Below, in pieces: positions 10,155 to 19,626 of a stretch of 64,000 nt of DNA (the stretch's first letter is position 1; each line of letters begins with the position of its first letter). The notes below the pieces were generated by a model, which was not told the DNA's origin, ran no database searches, and saw nothing but the letters and a program-made list of their open reading frames with translations. This stretch comes from Aquimarina sp. RZ0 (GTDB lineage: Bacteria > Bacteroidota > Bacteroidia > Flavobacteriales > Flavobacteriaceae). A program made the translations under genes and the position numbers. The DNA is taken from contig NZ_VTZU01000024.1 of NCBI RefSeq assembly GCF_008370685.1, forward strand, positions 23,000 through 86,999. Reading direction: 5' to 3'.

Positions 10155-13100
10155 TTAAAATGTAGCCTTTACGCTAAATCCATATCTTCTGGCACTAGGA
10201 CCATTTATAAAATCAAAACCAAATCCGTTTCCTACACCGGTTCCGGAAGTATTTGGGTCAAAATTTGCGCCGTCTGGAGTATTTATGGCATCGTACCATA
10301 GATTGTTGCCAGATGCGGTGATTGATACGGAGCCAAAAGGTGTTTTTTCTAAGTATTTTTTAGGAAAAGTATATCCGAGCGAAACTTCTTGTAACCTAAT
10401 TAATGTTGCGTCATATACTTGATTTTCATTTGGACCAAATAAAACATTACTAAAATAAAAATCAGAATTATTTATTTGTATATTATTTGGATTCCCGTTT
10501 GTGTCAACTCCTGGTAAAATAAAAGTATTCTCTCGATCTAATGTTTCCACAATAAGACCTCGTCCTAATAAAGTTGATATAGTACTTGAATAAATATCAC
10601 CACCTTTTGTGTAATTAAGCTGTACTCCCAAGGAGAAATTTTTGTAAGAAAAGGTGTTTTTAATATTCATAACATAATCTGGGTTAGGGTCACCGATAAT
10701 GCCATCTTCTGGATCCTGAACATAAAAACCATCAGAACCAACTACCAAATTACCATCATCATCTCTTAATATTCTGGAACCAAAAAGAACACCAAGAGGT
10801 TCTCCTTTTATAGCTGCATTTCCAAGGTTAGAAAAACCAGAGTAAACAATTAAATCTGTGTCTAAACCTAAATCAGTCACTTCAGATCTGTAAGTTGTAA
10901 AATTCAGGTTGGCATCCCAATTAAATCCATCACTTTCGGTGCTTTGAAATAAATTAATTCCTAAATCTAATTCAAGCCCTCTATTTTGGATTTCACCAAT
11001 ATTTGTTCTTGTGGTAGTGCTACCAGTTGATGGTCCTAAAGGTCTGTTGATAATTAAATCTTCAGTGATTCTTGAGTATAAAGATAAATCTACAGAAATT
11101 TTATTTTTCCAAAATTTAGCTTCCATACCGATTTCGTACTCTGTTAGTAATTCTGGTTTTAGATCTGGGTTGCCTAAAACATTACTTGTAGTATTAGATA
11201 CCACATTAGAACCTCCATCCTGAAAATCTTGAGTATCCAATGATAATGTGTTAGCAATAGGGAATCCAGGATCTCCAAAACTTGCTGACGTTCCATATCC
11301 TGCTCTTAGTTTTAAGTAGTTAACAATATCTGATTTCATATCAACAAAAGCAGCTGTTGGTAAAAAAGAAATGCTGGCACTTGGATAAAAAATAGATCTG
11401 TTATCACTTTCAAAATTGGATACCCAATCATTCCTTCCTGCCAGCGTTAAGAATAGGTAATTGTCATAATCAAACGCTGCCTGTCCATAAACCCCTACAA
11501 TGTTTCTTTCAAAAAATTGTTGTATTTCATTTTGTCTTAAAAAGTTAAAGTGTCTTAAAACACCAAATGATTGCTGTCCATCACTGGAAGTACCATTTTG
11601 ATCAAAAATTAAATTTCTTGTAGTAGCACCAACACTAAAATTAGCCCCTATTTTTTCACTTAATTGAGAATTCCCAGTTAGTGCTATATTATGATCATAG
11701 ATAGAATTTAGATTATTCCAGGTTTCGTAAAAACCGCTGGCTAATCGCACATCACCACTATTACTGTTTACTCCACCCTTATTCTGAAAGTTTACATTAC
11801 TCTCATTATAGACGTCAATACCAGCACGATAAAAAATATTCAAATTATCATTAAAATTATACTGTAACGTAGCATTACCAAAAACACGATTCGTTAATTG
11901 GGACGTTTGTGCATTATTTAATGTCCATAAAGGATGTTGAATGCTATTATTTTGTCTATAGTAAACACTACCACCGGTTACAGGATCCTGAAAAGGTAGC
12001 CCTTGTATATCAATGCTTCGAGGAGTAAACCATAAGTCACCAAAAATAGAAGAACCGGTACCTGTGGCTCCATTACCTTGACTTAAAGCAACAGGAGGGG
12101 AAACAAAATTCGTTCTGGCAAAATTTAAAGTTCCACTTATTGTGAACTTATTGCTAAGTTTTGCACGGCCTCCTATACCCAAGGTGTTACGCCCTAATTT
12201 ATTTCCAGGAGTAAAACCTTTATCATCCAGATGACCATAATTTATATTATATGAAATATTCCCATTGTCTGAAACACCTCTTAAATTTGCAGAAACCGAA
12301 GCGGCGCCACCAATTCTAAAAAAATCTTTTACACTATCATATGGTCTCCAATCATAGCGTGCTCCTTGAAATTCGGGAAAAGCTGCCTGGATTGCTGGAG
12401 TAGAGGTAGAATATGGATGAGGAAGTGTTCCGTTTTCATCAATAGAAGAGCTATTACCAAAACCAGAAACTCCATCTTCTCTAAAACTAGGTCCCCAGTT
12501 ACTGAAAAACCATCCAAAGGATTGATCAAAACCATTACCAAACTCATCTTGATAATCAGGTAGAGAAGCTATTTCAGTAAAAAAATAGGAAGAAGCAACA
12601 GTAACTTCCATTTTCTTTTGAGCATTTCCGGAGGCACCAGATTTGGTAGTTATCAAGACTACACCATTTCTACCGTCACTTCCGTATAAAGTAGAAGCAG
12701 CCAGACCTTTTAATACGCTAACACTTTCAATACTGTTAGGATCTAAATCTAAAAACCTACTGGATCCATTATTACCATTAACAAAGTCATTTCGAGATCC
12801 TTGTCGTCCAGACGGGTTTGTGTCAGTGCTAAACGGCACACCATCTACTATAAATAACGCTTGATTACTTGAACTGAATGAGTTCTGTCCTCTAATCACA
12901 ATATTAGTACCAGACCCTGTAAGACCACTTTGTTGTGTGATCTGTACCCCGGCAGCTTTGCCCAATAGCACTCTTCCGATGTCGCCTTCAGAACGTTGCT
13001 CGATTTCTTGACTTTTAATTTCGCTTACAGCATACCCCAGAGATTTTTTTTCTCTTTTAATACCTTGCGCAGTCACAATTACTTCTTCTAATTGAGCGGT

Positions 13101-13394
13101 AGAAGCTTCTAATTGAATGTCAATAGTATTCCCAGCTCCCACAGGTACTTCTTTATCTGAAAAGCCAAGGTAGCTAAAAAGAAGAGTACTACCCTGAGCT
13201 GCATTTATGGAGTATAGTCCATCAAAATCAGTCTGTGTACCATTGCTGGTGTTTTTTACTACAATGTTTACTCCTGGTAGAGGTAAACCTTGATCATCAG
13301 TAACTTTTCCAGTTATTGTTTTTTCTTGCGCAAACGAAATTTGCACGACTAATGCTAGGAACAGCATTAGAATTCGCTTTTTTGGTGATTTCAT
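10155..13394 (-). CDS. SusC/RagA-family TonB-linked outer-membrane transporter
   Basis: A complete 1079-residue SusC. It has a signal peptide ending SFAQ, a carboxypeptidase-like regulatory domain (residues 24-105, LPLPGVNIVVKNTS), a plug with LEEVIVTAQGIKREKKSLGY, FIVDGVPFS and GVVLITTKSG, and a long 22-strand-type barrel. The C-terminus GFSVKATF ends in phenylalanine, as Bam substrates do. It is the first gene of a three-gene operon with SusD and a lipoprotein. Upstream lie three copies of an 11-base motif that could be an operator. Its N-terminal 60 residues closely match the partial SusC at the window start, showing paralogy. Confidence 0.96.
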   Translation of the reverse strand: MKSPKKRILMLFLALVVQISFAQEKTITGKVTDDQGLPLPGVNIVVKNTSNGTQTDFDGLYSINAAQGSTLLFSYLGFSDKEVPVGAGNTIDIQLEASTAQLEEVIVTAQGIKREKKSLGYAVSEIKSQEIEQRSEGDIGRVLLGKAAGVQITQQSGLTGSGTNIVIRGQNSFSSSNQALFIVDGVPFSTDTNPSGRQGSRNDFVNGNNGSSRFLDLDPNSIESVSVLKGLAASTLYGSDGRNGVVLITTKSGASGNAQKKMEVTVASSYFFTEIASLPDYQDEFGNGFDQSFGWFFSNWGPSFREDGVSGFGNSSSIDENGTLPHPYSTSTPAIQAAFPEFQGARYDWRPYDSVKDFFRIGGAASVSANLRGVSDNGNISYNINYGHLDDKGFTPGNKLGRNTLGIGGRAKLSNKFTISGTLNFARTNFVSPPVALSQGNGATGTGSSIFGDLWFTPRSIDIQGLPFQDPVTGGSVYYRQNNSIQHPLWTLNNAQTSQLTNRVFGNATLQYNFNDNLNIFYRAGIDVYNESNVNFQNKGGVNSNSGDVRLASGFYETWNNLNSIYDHNIALTGNSQLSEKIGANFSVGATTRNLIFDQNGTSSDGQQSFGVLRHFNFLRQNEIQQFFERNIVGVYGQAAFDYDNYLFLTLAGRNDWVSNFESDNRSIFYPSASISFLPTAAFVDMKSDIVNYLKLRAGYGTSASFGDPGFPIANTLSLDTQDFQDGGSNVVSNTTSNVLGNPDLKPELLTEYEIGMEAKFWKNKISVDLSLYSRITEDLIINRPLGPSTGSTTTRTNIGEIQNRGLELDLGINLFQSTESDGFNWDANLNFTTYRSEVTDLGLDTDLIVYSGFSNLGNAAIKGEPLGVLFGSRILRDDDGNLVVGSDGFYVQDPEDGIIGDPNPDYVMNIKNTFSYKNFSLGVQLNYTKGGDIYSSTISTLLGRGLIVETLDRENTFILPGVDTNGNPNNIQINNSDFYFSNVLFGPNENQVYDATLIRLQEVSLGYTFPKKYLEKTPFGSVSITASGNNLWYDAINTPDGANFDPNTSGTGVGNGFGFDFINGPSARRYGFSVKATF

Positions 13395-13468
13395 TATTGT
13401 TTTAATTATTAGAATTAGCCAATTTCAAAAGTCCGTAAAATTTTCTTAAAATACAATATTATTGTAAG

Positions 13469-13525
13469 TAAATTACGGTTTTTGATGAAAATAAATCAAA
13501 TAAATTACGGTTTTACCGTAATTTA
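13469..13525 (-). promoter_or_regulatory. triple TAAATTACGGT motif, candidate operator upstream of susC
   Basis: TAAATTACGGT occurs at 13469 and 13501 as direct copies spaced 32 bp (about three helical turns). A third, inverted copy (ACCGTAATTTA) at 13515-13525 makes a near-perfect dyad with the second. The cluster lies 75-130 bp upstream of the leftward susC start codon. No regulator has been tied to it; the operator role is inferred from symmetry and spacing. Confidence 0.45.
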
Positions 13526-13543
13526 TTGTGAATCATTCAATGA

Positions 13544-13662
13544 GAAACGTGCTAGAAACGTGCTAGAAACGTGCTAGAAACGTGCTAGAAACGTGCTAGA
13601 AACGTGCTAGAAACGTGCTAGAAACGTGCTAGAAACGTGCTAGAAACGTGCTAGAAACGTGC
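13544..13662. repeat. 11-bp tandem repeat array, ten full copies plus a partial
   Basis: The unit GAAACGTGCTA repeats without mismatch from 13544 to 13653, followed by nine more matching bases. The array abuts and includes the last codons and the stop of the Omp85 gene on the minus strand: its final Ala-Arg-Phe-stop (GCA CGT TTC TAG) is itself one unit. The unit length is about one helical turn. Perfect copies point to recent expansion by slippage. Confidence 0.95.
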
Positions 13663-15345
13663 ATTCAGGCTTAGATGAACTTTAGTATTAGAAAATCTAA
13701 AATTGGAACTGCTATTTTTTCCATTCGCAAATATGATCCTGAATATGCCGGTTTGAGTATTGAGTCCTAGTCCGAAGCCAAAACTGGTTAAGTTATCTGA
13801 TAAATTATTGCTCTCATCCTCAAAGTATGAATAGTCTGTAATGGAGTGAATGTATAAATTTTGAGATAAAATGTATCTATATTCACTGGTGAGTACATTA
13901 TATATTGAGGCATTGATGCTATTCTCTTCAAAGCCTCTTATAGAATTTATTCCTCCAAACCTAAATAGTTCATTTGTGAATAGATTGTCAGAAAAAATTG
14001 CGGCTGCAGTATTATTAAGGAATATTGAGTTTCTTTGATTTAATTCCAAAATATAACTTAGACGTATTAGTCCTTTTATTTGGCTGATGGTTTCTACGTC
14101 GGTTTTTCTAGTTCCGAATTCGGTAAGTATACTGTATTGATTTTTGATGGGAAACAATTCTTTGTTTTGTGTTGTTTTGTAATTGAAACCTGCTCTAAAA
14201 AAAGATGAAGTGTAGTCTTCTATATTGAGGATAGGTTGATCAATATCTAATAAATTATTTGACGAAGTCGTTTTGTATCCAATAAAAGTATTGCTTTTGT
14301 TGTTTATAAGGTAGTTTAGGTTGATGTTTTGCTCTGTAATCAAGAAGCTTGAATCTTTTTTAAAGATGTCAAGTCCAGCTTCGATGCCTAATGGAGTTTT
14401 TAGTAAGTAGGGTAAAGAAATGTCAGCCTGAAATCGTTGTTGCTCATTGCCGTCACTTTTGTAAACTAGATTGAGTCTTTCTCCAAAATTCAGATTGTTT
14501 ATTAAGTCTAAATTAATGTACCCATTCAATTCTAGATTTCCGTTATCTGTATCACTGGAAAATCCTAAAAAACCATCAAATGTATTTGCAGACTTTTTTT
14601 TTAGATAAAGATATATTTTAGTGGAATCTTTATTGAATAATACCTCAGGAGGTTTTATGTTTTTGGTAAATCCCAGGTTTTCTATGCTAAGAGATTTGTT
14701 AATAAGGTCTTCTTTTTTAAATATGATCCCTTTTTTTATTCTGCTGTAATATTTAAGATAGGACGGTGGGAATTTAGTGTATCCTTTGATGATGATATCA
14801 TCGATTGTTCTGGTTTTACTTTCAGAACTTATTAGATTGGCAGTGATATGTCTATTGTTTTTCTCTATGTTGGTCAGGCGTAAATGGCTAAATGTATTTC
14901 CTTTGTTTACAAGATAATTGGATAGGTATTGTAAGGCTTCCTGTGTTTTGTTAAAAGGGATAGTAAAGTAATTTTCTGTGACTTTTGAGGAGATTTTTTC
15001 TAGAATATTTTTGGGTATTATCTCTTGATCATAAAAAACTTTTAAAGTCTTGTATTGGTTGTTTAGTCTAAAAGTTCCGGTAATTATTGAATCAGAAGTT
15101 TTTTCTAATCCTTTAAATTTAAGATCTATATATCCTAGTTGTAAAAGTTTTTTTTGCAGCGTGCTAACTTCTTTCTTTAAGTCTAAAAAATTTTGGAAGC
15201 GTCTGTCGTAAGATATGCTATCTATAATAGAAGTTTCTATAGAATCTTTCCCCTTAGCAGAAAGTAATAAAATTGGGTTTTGTGCATAACAAAATGATTG
15301 TATACATGTATAAAGGATAAAAAAATAAAATAGCGAAGTTTTCAA
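13651..15345 (-). CDS. Omp85/BamA-TamA-like outer-membrane protein
   Basis: A 564-residue protein with a signal peptide (MKTSLFYFFILYTCIQSFCYA), a periplasmic part of POTRA-like character (about 25-230), and a beta-barrel ending in phenylalanine. Around residue 470 it has FRFGGINSIRGFEEN, which includes the RGF lid-lock signature of Omp85 loop 6. It is much shorter than true BamA with five POTRAs, so it is more likely a TamA-like or accessory Omp85 than the essential assembly factor. The substrate is unknown. It is a single leftward gene; its stop codon lies in the tandem array. The upstream gap to rpsL is divergent. Confidence 0.85.
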   Translation of the reverse strand: MKTSLFYFFILYTCIQSFCYAQNPILLLSAKGKDSIETSIIDSISYDRRFQNFLDLKKEVSTLQKKLLQLGYIDLKFKGLEKTSDSIITGTFRLNNQYKTLKVFYDQEIIPKNILEKISSKVTENYFTIPFNKTQEALQYLSNYLVNKGNTFSHLRLTNIEKNNRHITANLISSESKTRTIDDIIIKGYTKFPPSYLKYYSRIKKGIIFKKEDLINKSLSIENLGFTKNIKPPEVLFNKDSTKIYLYLKKKSANTFDGFLGFSSDTDNGNLELNGYINLDLINNLNFGERLNLVYKSDGNEQQRFQADISLPYLLKTPLGIEAGLDIFKKDSSFLITEQNINLNYLINNKSNTFIGYKTTSSNNLLDIDQPILNIEDYTSSFFRAGFNYKTTQNKELFPIKNQYSILTEFGTRKTDVETISQIKGLIRLSYILELNQRNSIFLNNTAAAIFSDNLFTNELFRFGGINSIRGFEENSINASIYNVLTSEYRYILSQNLYIHSITDYSYFEDESNNLSDNLTSFGFGLGLNTQTGIFRIIFANGKNSSSNFRFSNTKVHLSLNARF

Positions 15346-15442
15346 CTTATGTTTTAATACTGCTAAAATAACGGAAAATACAGGGATTTCTTACGGTTTA
15401 ATGTTGCGATTTTAAATCTATTTGAAAATTAATGAATTAGGA

Positions 15443-15473
15443 TTTGAATTGCTGAAAAATATTTCTACCTTTG
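15443..15473 (+). promoter_or_regulatory. promoter of the str-S10-spc-alpha block
   Basis: TTTG (15443-15446), a 19-bp spacer and TACCTTTG (15466-15473) exactly fit the Bacteroidota consensus TTTG-N17-23-TAnnTTTG. Transcription would start near 15480, leaving a leader of about 50 nt before rpsL. Confidence 0.85.
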
Positions 15474-15477
15474 CAGC

Positions 15478-15491
15478 CCTCGTAAAAGAGG
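15478..15491 (+). promoter_or_regulatory. small hairpin at the start of the rpsL leader
   Basis: CCTC pairs with GAGG around a GTAAAA loop right at the predicted 5' end of the transcript. It may protect the end or take part in feedback control. The stem is only 4 bp, so this is tentative. Confidence 0.3.
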
Positions 15492-15529
15492 TATTGTAAA
15501 ATATTTTAAAAAATAGTGTAAAGCAAATT

Positions 15530-15904
15530 ATGCCAACAATTTCACAATTAGTAAGAAAAGGTAGAGCCAAAATAACTAAGAAGAGTAAATCGGCTGCTTT
15601 GGATTCGTGCCCGCAACGCCGCGGTGTTTGTACGCGTGTTTATACTACTACACCAAAAAAACCAAATTCAGCTATGCGTAAAGTAGCTCGTGTTAGGTTG
15701 ACTAATGGTAAAGAAGTAAACGCATACATCGGAGGTGAAGGACACAATCTACAAGAGCACTCGATAGTATTAGTTAGAGGTGGAAGGGTAAAAGATTTAC
15801 CAGGAGTTAGATATCACATTGTTCGTGGAGCTTTAGACACCGCTGGTGTAGAAGGAAGAACACAACGTAGATCTAAGTATGGTGCTAAACGCCCTAAGAA
15901 GTAA
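15530..15904 (+). CDS. rpsL: 30S ribosomal protein S12
   Basis: The 124-residue decoding-centre protein of the small subunit. The signature [17 protein letters not shown] is intact, with lysines 43-44 and K88/P91 in GGRVKDLPG all wild type, so no streptomycin-resistance substitution is present. Length matches the family. First gene of the str operon and the first after the strong promoter; rpsG follows after 23 bases. The basic C-terminus (YGAKRPKK) is normal. Confidence 0.99.
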   Translation: MPTISQLVRKGRAKITKKSKSAALDSCPQRRGVCTRVYTTTPKKPNSAMRKVARVRLTNGKEVNAYIGGEGHNLQEHSIVLVRGGRVKDLPGVRYHIVRGALDTAGVEGRTQRRSKYGAKRPKK

Positions 15905-15927
15905 TAAAAAAACTTTAAGAAGAAGAC

Positions 15928-16404
15928 ATGAGAAAAAGAAAGGCTAAAAAAAGACCTATTTTACCAGATCCACGTTTCAACGATCAGTTAGTGACTCGTT
16001 TTGTAAATATGATGATGTGGGATGGTAAAAAGTCGGTTGCTTTCAAAATTTTCTATGATGCAATAGATATCGTAGAAGAGAAAAAACAAAATGAAGAAAA
16101 AACTGCTTTAGAAATGTGGAAAGATGCATTATCTAATGTAATGCCACATGTAGAAGTAAGAAGCCGTCGTGTAGGTGGAGCTACTTTTCAGATTCCTAAT
16201 CCGATTAGACCAGACAGAAAAATATCTACCGCTATGAAGTGGTTGATTCAGTTTTCTCGTAAAAGAAATGAGAAATCGATGGCTCAGAAACTTGCCGCAG
16301 AAATTATTGCTGCAGAAAAAGAAGAAGGAGCTGCTGTTAAGAAAAGAGTCGATACTCATAAAATGGCTGAAGCAAATAAAGCATTCTCACACTTTAGATT
16401 TTAA
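15928..16404 (+). CDS. rpsG: 30S ribosomal protein S7
   Basis: 158 residues, the usual bacterial length. S7 starts assembly of the 30S head by binding the 3' major domain of 16S rRNA and touches E-site tRNA. The N-terminus [17 protein letters not shown] and the motif [15 protein letters not shown] identify it. In enterobacteria S7 is the feedback regulator of this operon; whether that holds here is not visible. It sits between rpsL and fusA in the classic order, 12 bases before fusA. Confidence 0.99.
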   Translation: MRKRKAKKRPILPDPRFNDQLVTRFVNMMMWDGKKSVAFKIFYDAIDIVEEKKQNEEKTALEMWKDALSNVMPHVEVRSRRVGGATFQIPNPIRPDRKISTAMKWLIQFSRKRNEKSMAQKLAAEIIAAEKEEGAAVKKRVDTHKMAEANKAFSHFRF

Positions 16405-16416
16405 TCAATAACAGAA

Positions 16417-18543
16417 ATGGCTAGAGATTTAAAATATACTAGAAATATCGGAATTGCTGCACATATAGATGCAGGAAAAACGACGACTACAGAACGTATT
16501 CTTTATTATACAGGTGTAAGTCATAAAATTGGTGAGGTTCATGATGGTGCAGCTACTATGGACTGGATGGAGCAAGAGCAAGAAAGAGGTATTACAATTA
16601 CTTCTGCTGCGACGACTTGTGAATGGAAGTTTCCAACAGAAAATGGGGAAGCTATTGCTGATACTAAAGGATATCATTTTAATATTATAGATACTCCAGG
16701 TCACGTAGATTTTACAGTAGAGGTAAATCGTTCATTACGTGTATTGGATGGGTTGGTTTTCTTGTTTAGTGCTGTTGATGGTGTTGAGCCACAATCAGAA
16801 ACTAACTGGAGACTTGCTGATAACTACAAAGTGCCGCGTATTGGTTTTGTGAATAAGATGGATCGTCAAGGGTCTAATTTCTTAGCGGTATGCCAGCAGG
16901 TAAAGGATATGTTAAAATCTAATGCTGTACCAATTGTTCTAAATATTGGTGATGAAGCGGATTTTAAAGGAATTATTGATTTAGTAAAGAACCGTGCTAT
17001 AGTATGGCATGATGAAACTCAGGGTTCTACTTTTGATGTGATCGATATTCCTGAGGATATGAAGGAAGAAGCAAGAAAATATCGTGGGATGCTAATTGAA
17101 GAAGTAGCAGCGTATGATGAGAACTTGCTGGAAAAATATATGGAGGATGAAGAATCTATTACAGAAGAAGAAGTGCATGCGGCACTTAGAGCTGCTGTAA
17201 TGGATATGTCTATCATTCCTATGATTTGTGGTTCTGCTTTTAAGAATAAGGGAGTTCAGTTTTTATTAGATGCTGTATGTCGTTATTTGCCTTCTCCGAC
17301 GGATAAGGAGGGTATTGTGGGTATAAACCCTGATACAGATGAAGAAGAATTACGTAAACCAGATGTAAAGGAACCGTTTGCTGCTTTAGCTTTTAAAATT
17401 GCTACTGATCCTTTTGTTGGGCGTTTAGCCTTTTTCCGTGCTTATTCAGGTCGTTTAGATGCAGGTTCGTATATATTGAATAATCGTTCTGGTAAGAAGG
17501 AACGTATTTCTAGAATCTATCAAATGCATTCTAATAAGCAAAATGCAATAGACTATATTGAAGCAGGAGATATTGGAGCTGCTGTTGGTTTTAAGGACAT
17601 TAAGACAGGTGATACAATGTCTAGTGAAAAGAATCCTATTGTTTTGGAATCTATGGATTTTCCTGATCCTGTAATTGGTATTGCAGTTGAGCCTAAAACG
17701 AAGGCGGATGTTGATAAATTAGGGATGTCTTTGGCAAAGCTATCAGAAGAAGATCCGACATTTCAGGTAAAAACAGATGAGGCTTCAGGTCAGACTATTA
17801 TTTCTGGTATGGGTGAGCTTCATTTAGATATTATCGTAGATCGTTTAAAGCGTGAATTTAAAGTAGAGGTTAATCAAGGTCAGCCTCAGGTAGAATATAA
17901 AGAAGCAATTACTCAGGCTGCTGATCACAGAGAAGTGTATAAGAAGCAATCTGGTGGTCGTGGTAAATTTGCGGATATCGTATTTACTATTGAACCAGCT
18001 GACGAGGGTGTTGTTGGTCTTCAGTTTGAATCTATTATTAAAGGTGGTAACGTTCCTAAAGAATTTATCCCTTCAATCGAGAAAGGATTCAAAATGGCAA
18101 TGGTCAATGGTCCTTTGGCAGGATACGAAGTTGACTCAATGAAGGTAACTCTAAAAGATGGTTCTTATCACGATGTCGATTCTGATCAGTTATCATTCGA
18201 GTTGGCAGCAAAATTAGGGTTTAAGAACTCTGCAAAAGCTGCAAAAGCTGTGATTATGGAGCCTATTATGAAATTAGAGGTAATTACTCCAGAAGAAAAT
18301 ATGGGTGATATCGTAGGTGATCTTAATAGACGTAGAGGACAGGTTAGTGATATGGGAGACCGTGCAGGAGCAAAAACTGTAAAAGCTACGGTTCCTCTTT
18401 CAGAAATGTTTGGTTATGTTACAACATTAAGAACATTGTCTTCGGGTAGAGCTACATCTACAATGGAATTTTCACATTATGCAGAAACTCCTTCTAATAT
18501 TTCGGAAGAAGTAATTGCAGCAGCAAGAGGAGTTAACGCTTAA
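16417..18543 (+). CDS. fusA: elongation factor G
   Basis: A 708-residue translational GTPase that drives tRNA-mRNA translocation and, with RRF, ribosome recycling. G1 is AHIDAGKT (residues 15-22), G3 is DTPGH (92-96) and G4 is NKMD (146-149). Switch I holds the [11 protein letters not shown] element. Domains II to V follow, with the domain IV loop region around GGRGKFADI. It keeps the str-operon position after rpsG. The tuf gene, which follows fusA in enterobacteria, is absent here, as is usual in Bacteroidota where rpsJ comes next. Confidence 0.99.
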   Translation: MARDLKYTRNIGIAAHIDAGKTTTTERILYYTGVSHKIGEVHDGAATMDWMEQEQERGITITSAATTCEWKFPTENGEAIADTKGYHFNIIDTPGHVDFTVEVNRSLRVLDGLVFLFSAVDGVEPQSETNWRLADNYKVPRIGFVNKMDRQGSNFLAVCQQVKDMLKSNAVPIVLNIGDEADFKGIIDLVKNRAIVWHDETQGSTFDVIDIPEDMKEEARKYRGMLIEEVAAYDENLLEKYMEDEESITEEEVHAALRAAVMDMSIIPMICGSAFKNKGVQFLLDAVCRYLPSPTDKEGIVGINPDTDEEELRKPDVKEPFAALAFKIATDPFVGRLAFFRAYSGRLDAGSYILNNRSGKKERISRIYQMHSNKQNAIDYIEAGDIGAAVGFKDIKTGDTMSSEKNPIVLESMDFPDPVIGIAVEPKTKADVDKLGMSLAKLSEEDPTFQVKTDEASGQTIISGMGELHLDIIVDRLKREFKVEVNQGQPQVEYKEAITQAADHREVYKKQSGGRGKFADIVFTIEPADEGVVGLQFESIIKGGNVPKEFIPSIEKGFKMAMVNGPLAGYEVDSMKVTLKDGSYHDVDSDQLSFELAAKLGFKNSAKAAKAVIMEPIMKLEVITPEENMGDIVGDLNRRRGQVSDMGDRAGAKTVKATVPLSEMFGYVTTLRTLSSGRATSTMEFSHYAETPSNISEEVIAAARGVNA

Positions 18544-18553
18544 TTTTACAGAA

Positions 18554-18859
18554 ATGAGTCAAAAAATTAGAATAAAACTAAAATCTTACGATCATAATTT
18601 GGTAGATAAATCTGCTGAAAAAATTGTAAAGACCGTAAAGAGCACAGGAGCTGTGGTTACAGGACCGATTCCTTTGCCAACACATAAAAAGATTTTCACA
18701 GTATTGCGTTCTCCACACGTTAATAAGAAATCTAGAGAGCAATTTCAATTAAGTTCTTATAAAAGGCTTTTGGATATTTATAGTTCGTCTTCAAAAACCA
18801 TTGATGCGTTAATGAAGCTTGAATTACCGAGTGGAGTAGAGGTTGAAATCAAAGTTTGA
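18554..18859 (+). CDS. rpsJ: 30S ribosomal protein S10 (NusE)
   Basis: 101 residues starting [18 protein letters not shown], the typical length. A longer in-frame reading begins inside fusA, but its extra 13 residues are unlike any S10, so the ATG ten bases after the fusA stop is chosen. S10 is part of the 30S head and also acts as NusE in antitermination. The motif [25 protein letters not shown] is conserved. It is separated from rplC by an unusual 149-base gap with a terminator-like hairpin. Confidence 0.98.
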   Translation: MSQKIRIKLKSYDHNLVDKSAEKIVKTVKSTGAVVTGPIPLPTHKKIFTVLRSPHVNKKSREQFQLSSYKRLLDIYSSSSKTIDALMKLELPSGVEVEIKV

Positions 18860-18894
18860 TAAAATTTCTAAGTAAGAAAACCTTACGATAAATG

Positions 18895-18967
18895 TCCCGA
18901 GCTGCGTGCGAGGGAAAAACGGCAAAAAATAAATTCAGGGTTGAATTATTTTGACCCTGTTTTTTTA
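18895..18967 (+). promoter_or_regulatory. candidate leader/attenuator between rpsJ and rplC
   Basis: Two structures stand in the 149-base gap. The first (18895-18915) pairs TCCC with GGGA and GC with GC around a symmetric GA/GA internal loop, which could form sheared G-A pairs. The second pairs CAGGGT (18936-18941) with ACCCTG (18954-18959) and runs straight into seven Ts, the form of an intrinsic terminator. It would cut transcription before the rplC-rplD part. Control by an encoded protein such as L4 is a guess by analogy with the enterobacterial S10 leader. Confidence 0.6.
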
Positions 18968-19008
18968 CAAAATAACTAAAATAGAATACTAATTAATAAT
19001 TAATAAAT

Positions 19009-19626
19009 ATGTCTGGGTTAATAGGAAAAAAGATCGGTATGACCAGCATCTTCGACGAAAATGGAAAAAATATTCCATGTACGGTGATCGAAGCTGGACC
19101 ATGCGTGGTTACCCAAGTCAGAACTAAAGAGGTTGATGGTTATGAAGCTATTCAGCTAGGTTTCGATGACAAAGCAGACAAAAATGCTACAAAAGCGGCT
19201 TTAGGTCACTTTAAAAAAGCAGGAACTGTTGCTAAGCGCGAAGTTGTTGAATTTCAAGGTTTTGATGAGGAGTACAAATTAGGAGATGCAATCACAGTAG
19301 AGTATTTTGCAGAAGGAGAGTTTGTTGATATATCTGGAACTTCTAAAGGTAAAGGATTTCAGGGTGTTGTAAAACGACATGGTTTCGGTGGTGTTGGTCA
19401 GGCAACGCACGGTCAGCATAACCGTTTAAGAGCCCCGGGTTCTATTGGAGCTGCGTCATATCCTGCAAGAGTATTTAAAGGAATGCGCATGGCCGGAAGA
19501 ATGGGTGGCGATAAAGTAAAAGTTCAAAACTTAAGAGTGTTAAAAGTAGTTGCAGAAAAAAACCTACTTGTTGTGAAAGGATGTGTTCCTGGACATAAAA
19601 ATGCTTACGTAACGATACAGAAGTAA
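19009..19626 (+). CDS. rplC: 50S ribosomal protein L3
   Basis: 205 residues. L3 binds near the peptidyl transferase centre through a long loop, seen here as [20 protein letters not shown]. The glutamine in that loop is the site methylated by PrmB in some bacteria. The start [19 protein letters not shown] is typical. Its stop codon overlaps the rplD start (TAATG), so translation of L3 and L4 is coupled. It is the first gene after the candidate attenuator. Confidence 0.99.
   Translation: MSGLIGKKIGMTSIFDENGKNIPCTVIEAGPCVVTQVRTKEVDGYEAIQLGFDDKADKNATKAALGHFKKAGTVAKREVVEFQGFDEEYKLGDAITVEYFAEGEFVDISGTSKGKGFQGVVKRHGFGGVGQATHGQHNRLRAPGSIGAASYPARVFKGMRMAGRMGGDKVKVQNLRVLKVVAEKNLLVVKGCVPGHKNAYVTIQK

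Noticed and set aside
13544..13662. CRISPR-like array
   Set aside because: The units are contiguous 11-mers without spacers and no cas genes are near; it is a simple tandem repeat.
18515..18553. Longer start for rpsJ inside fusA
   Set aside because: The extra residues do not resemble any S10 N-terminus, while the ATG after the fusA stop gives the standard 101-residue protein.
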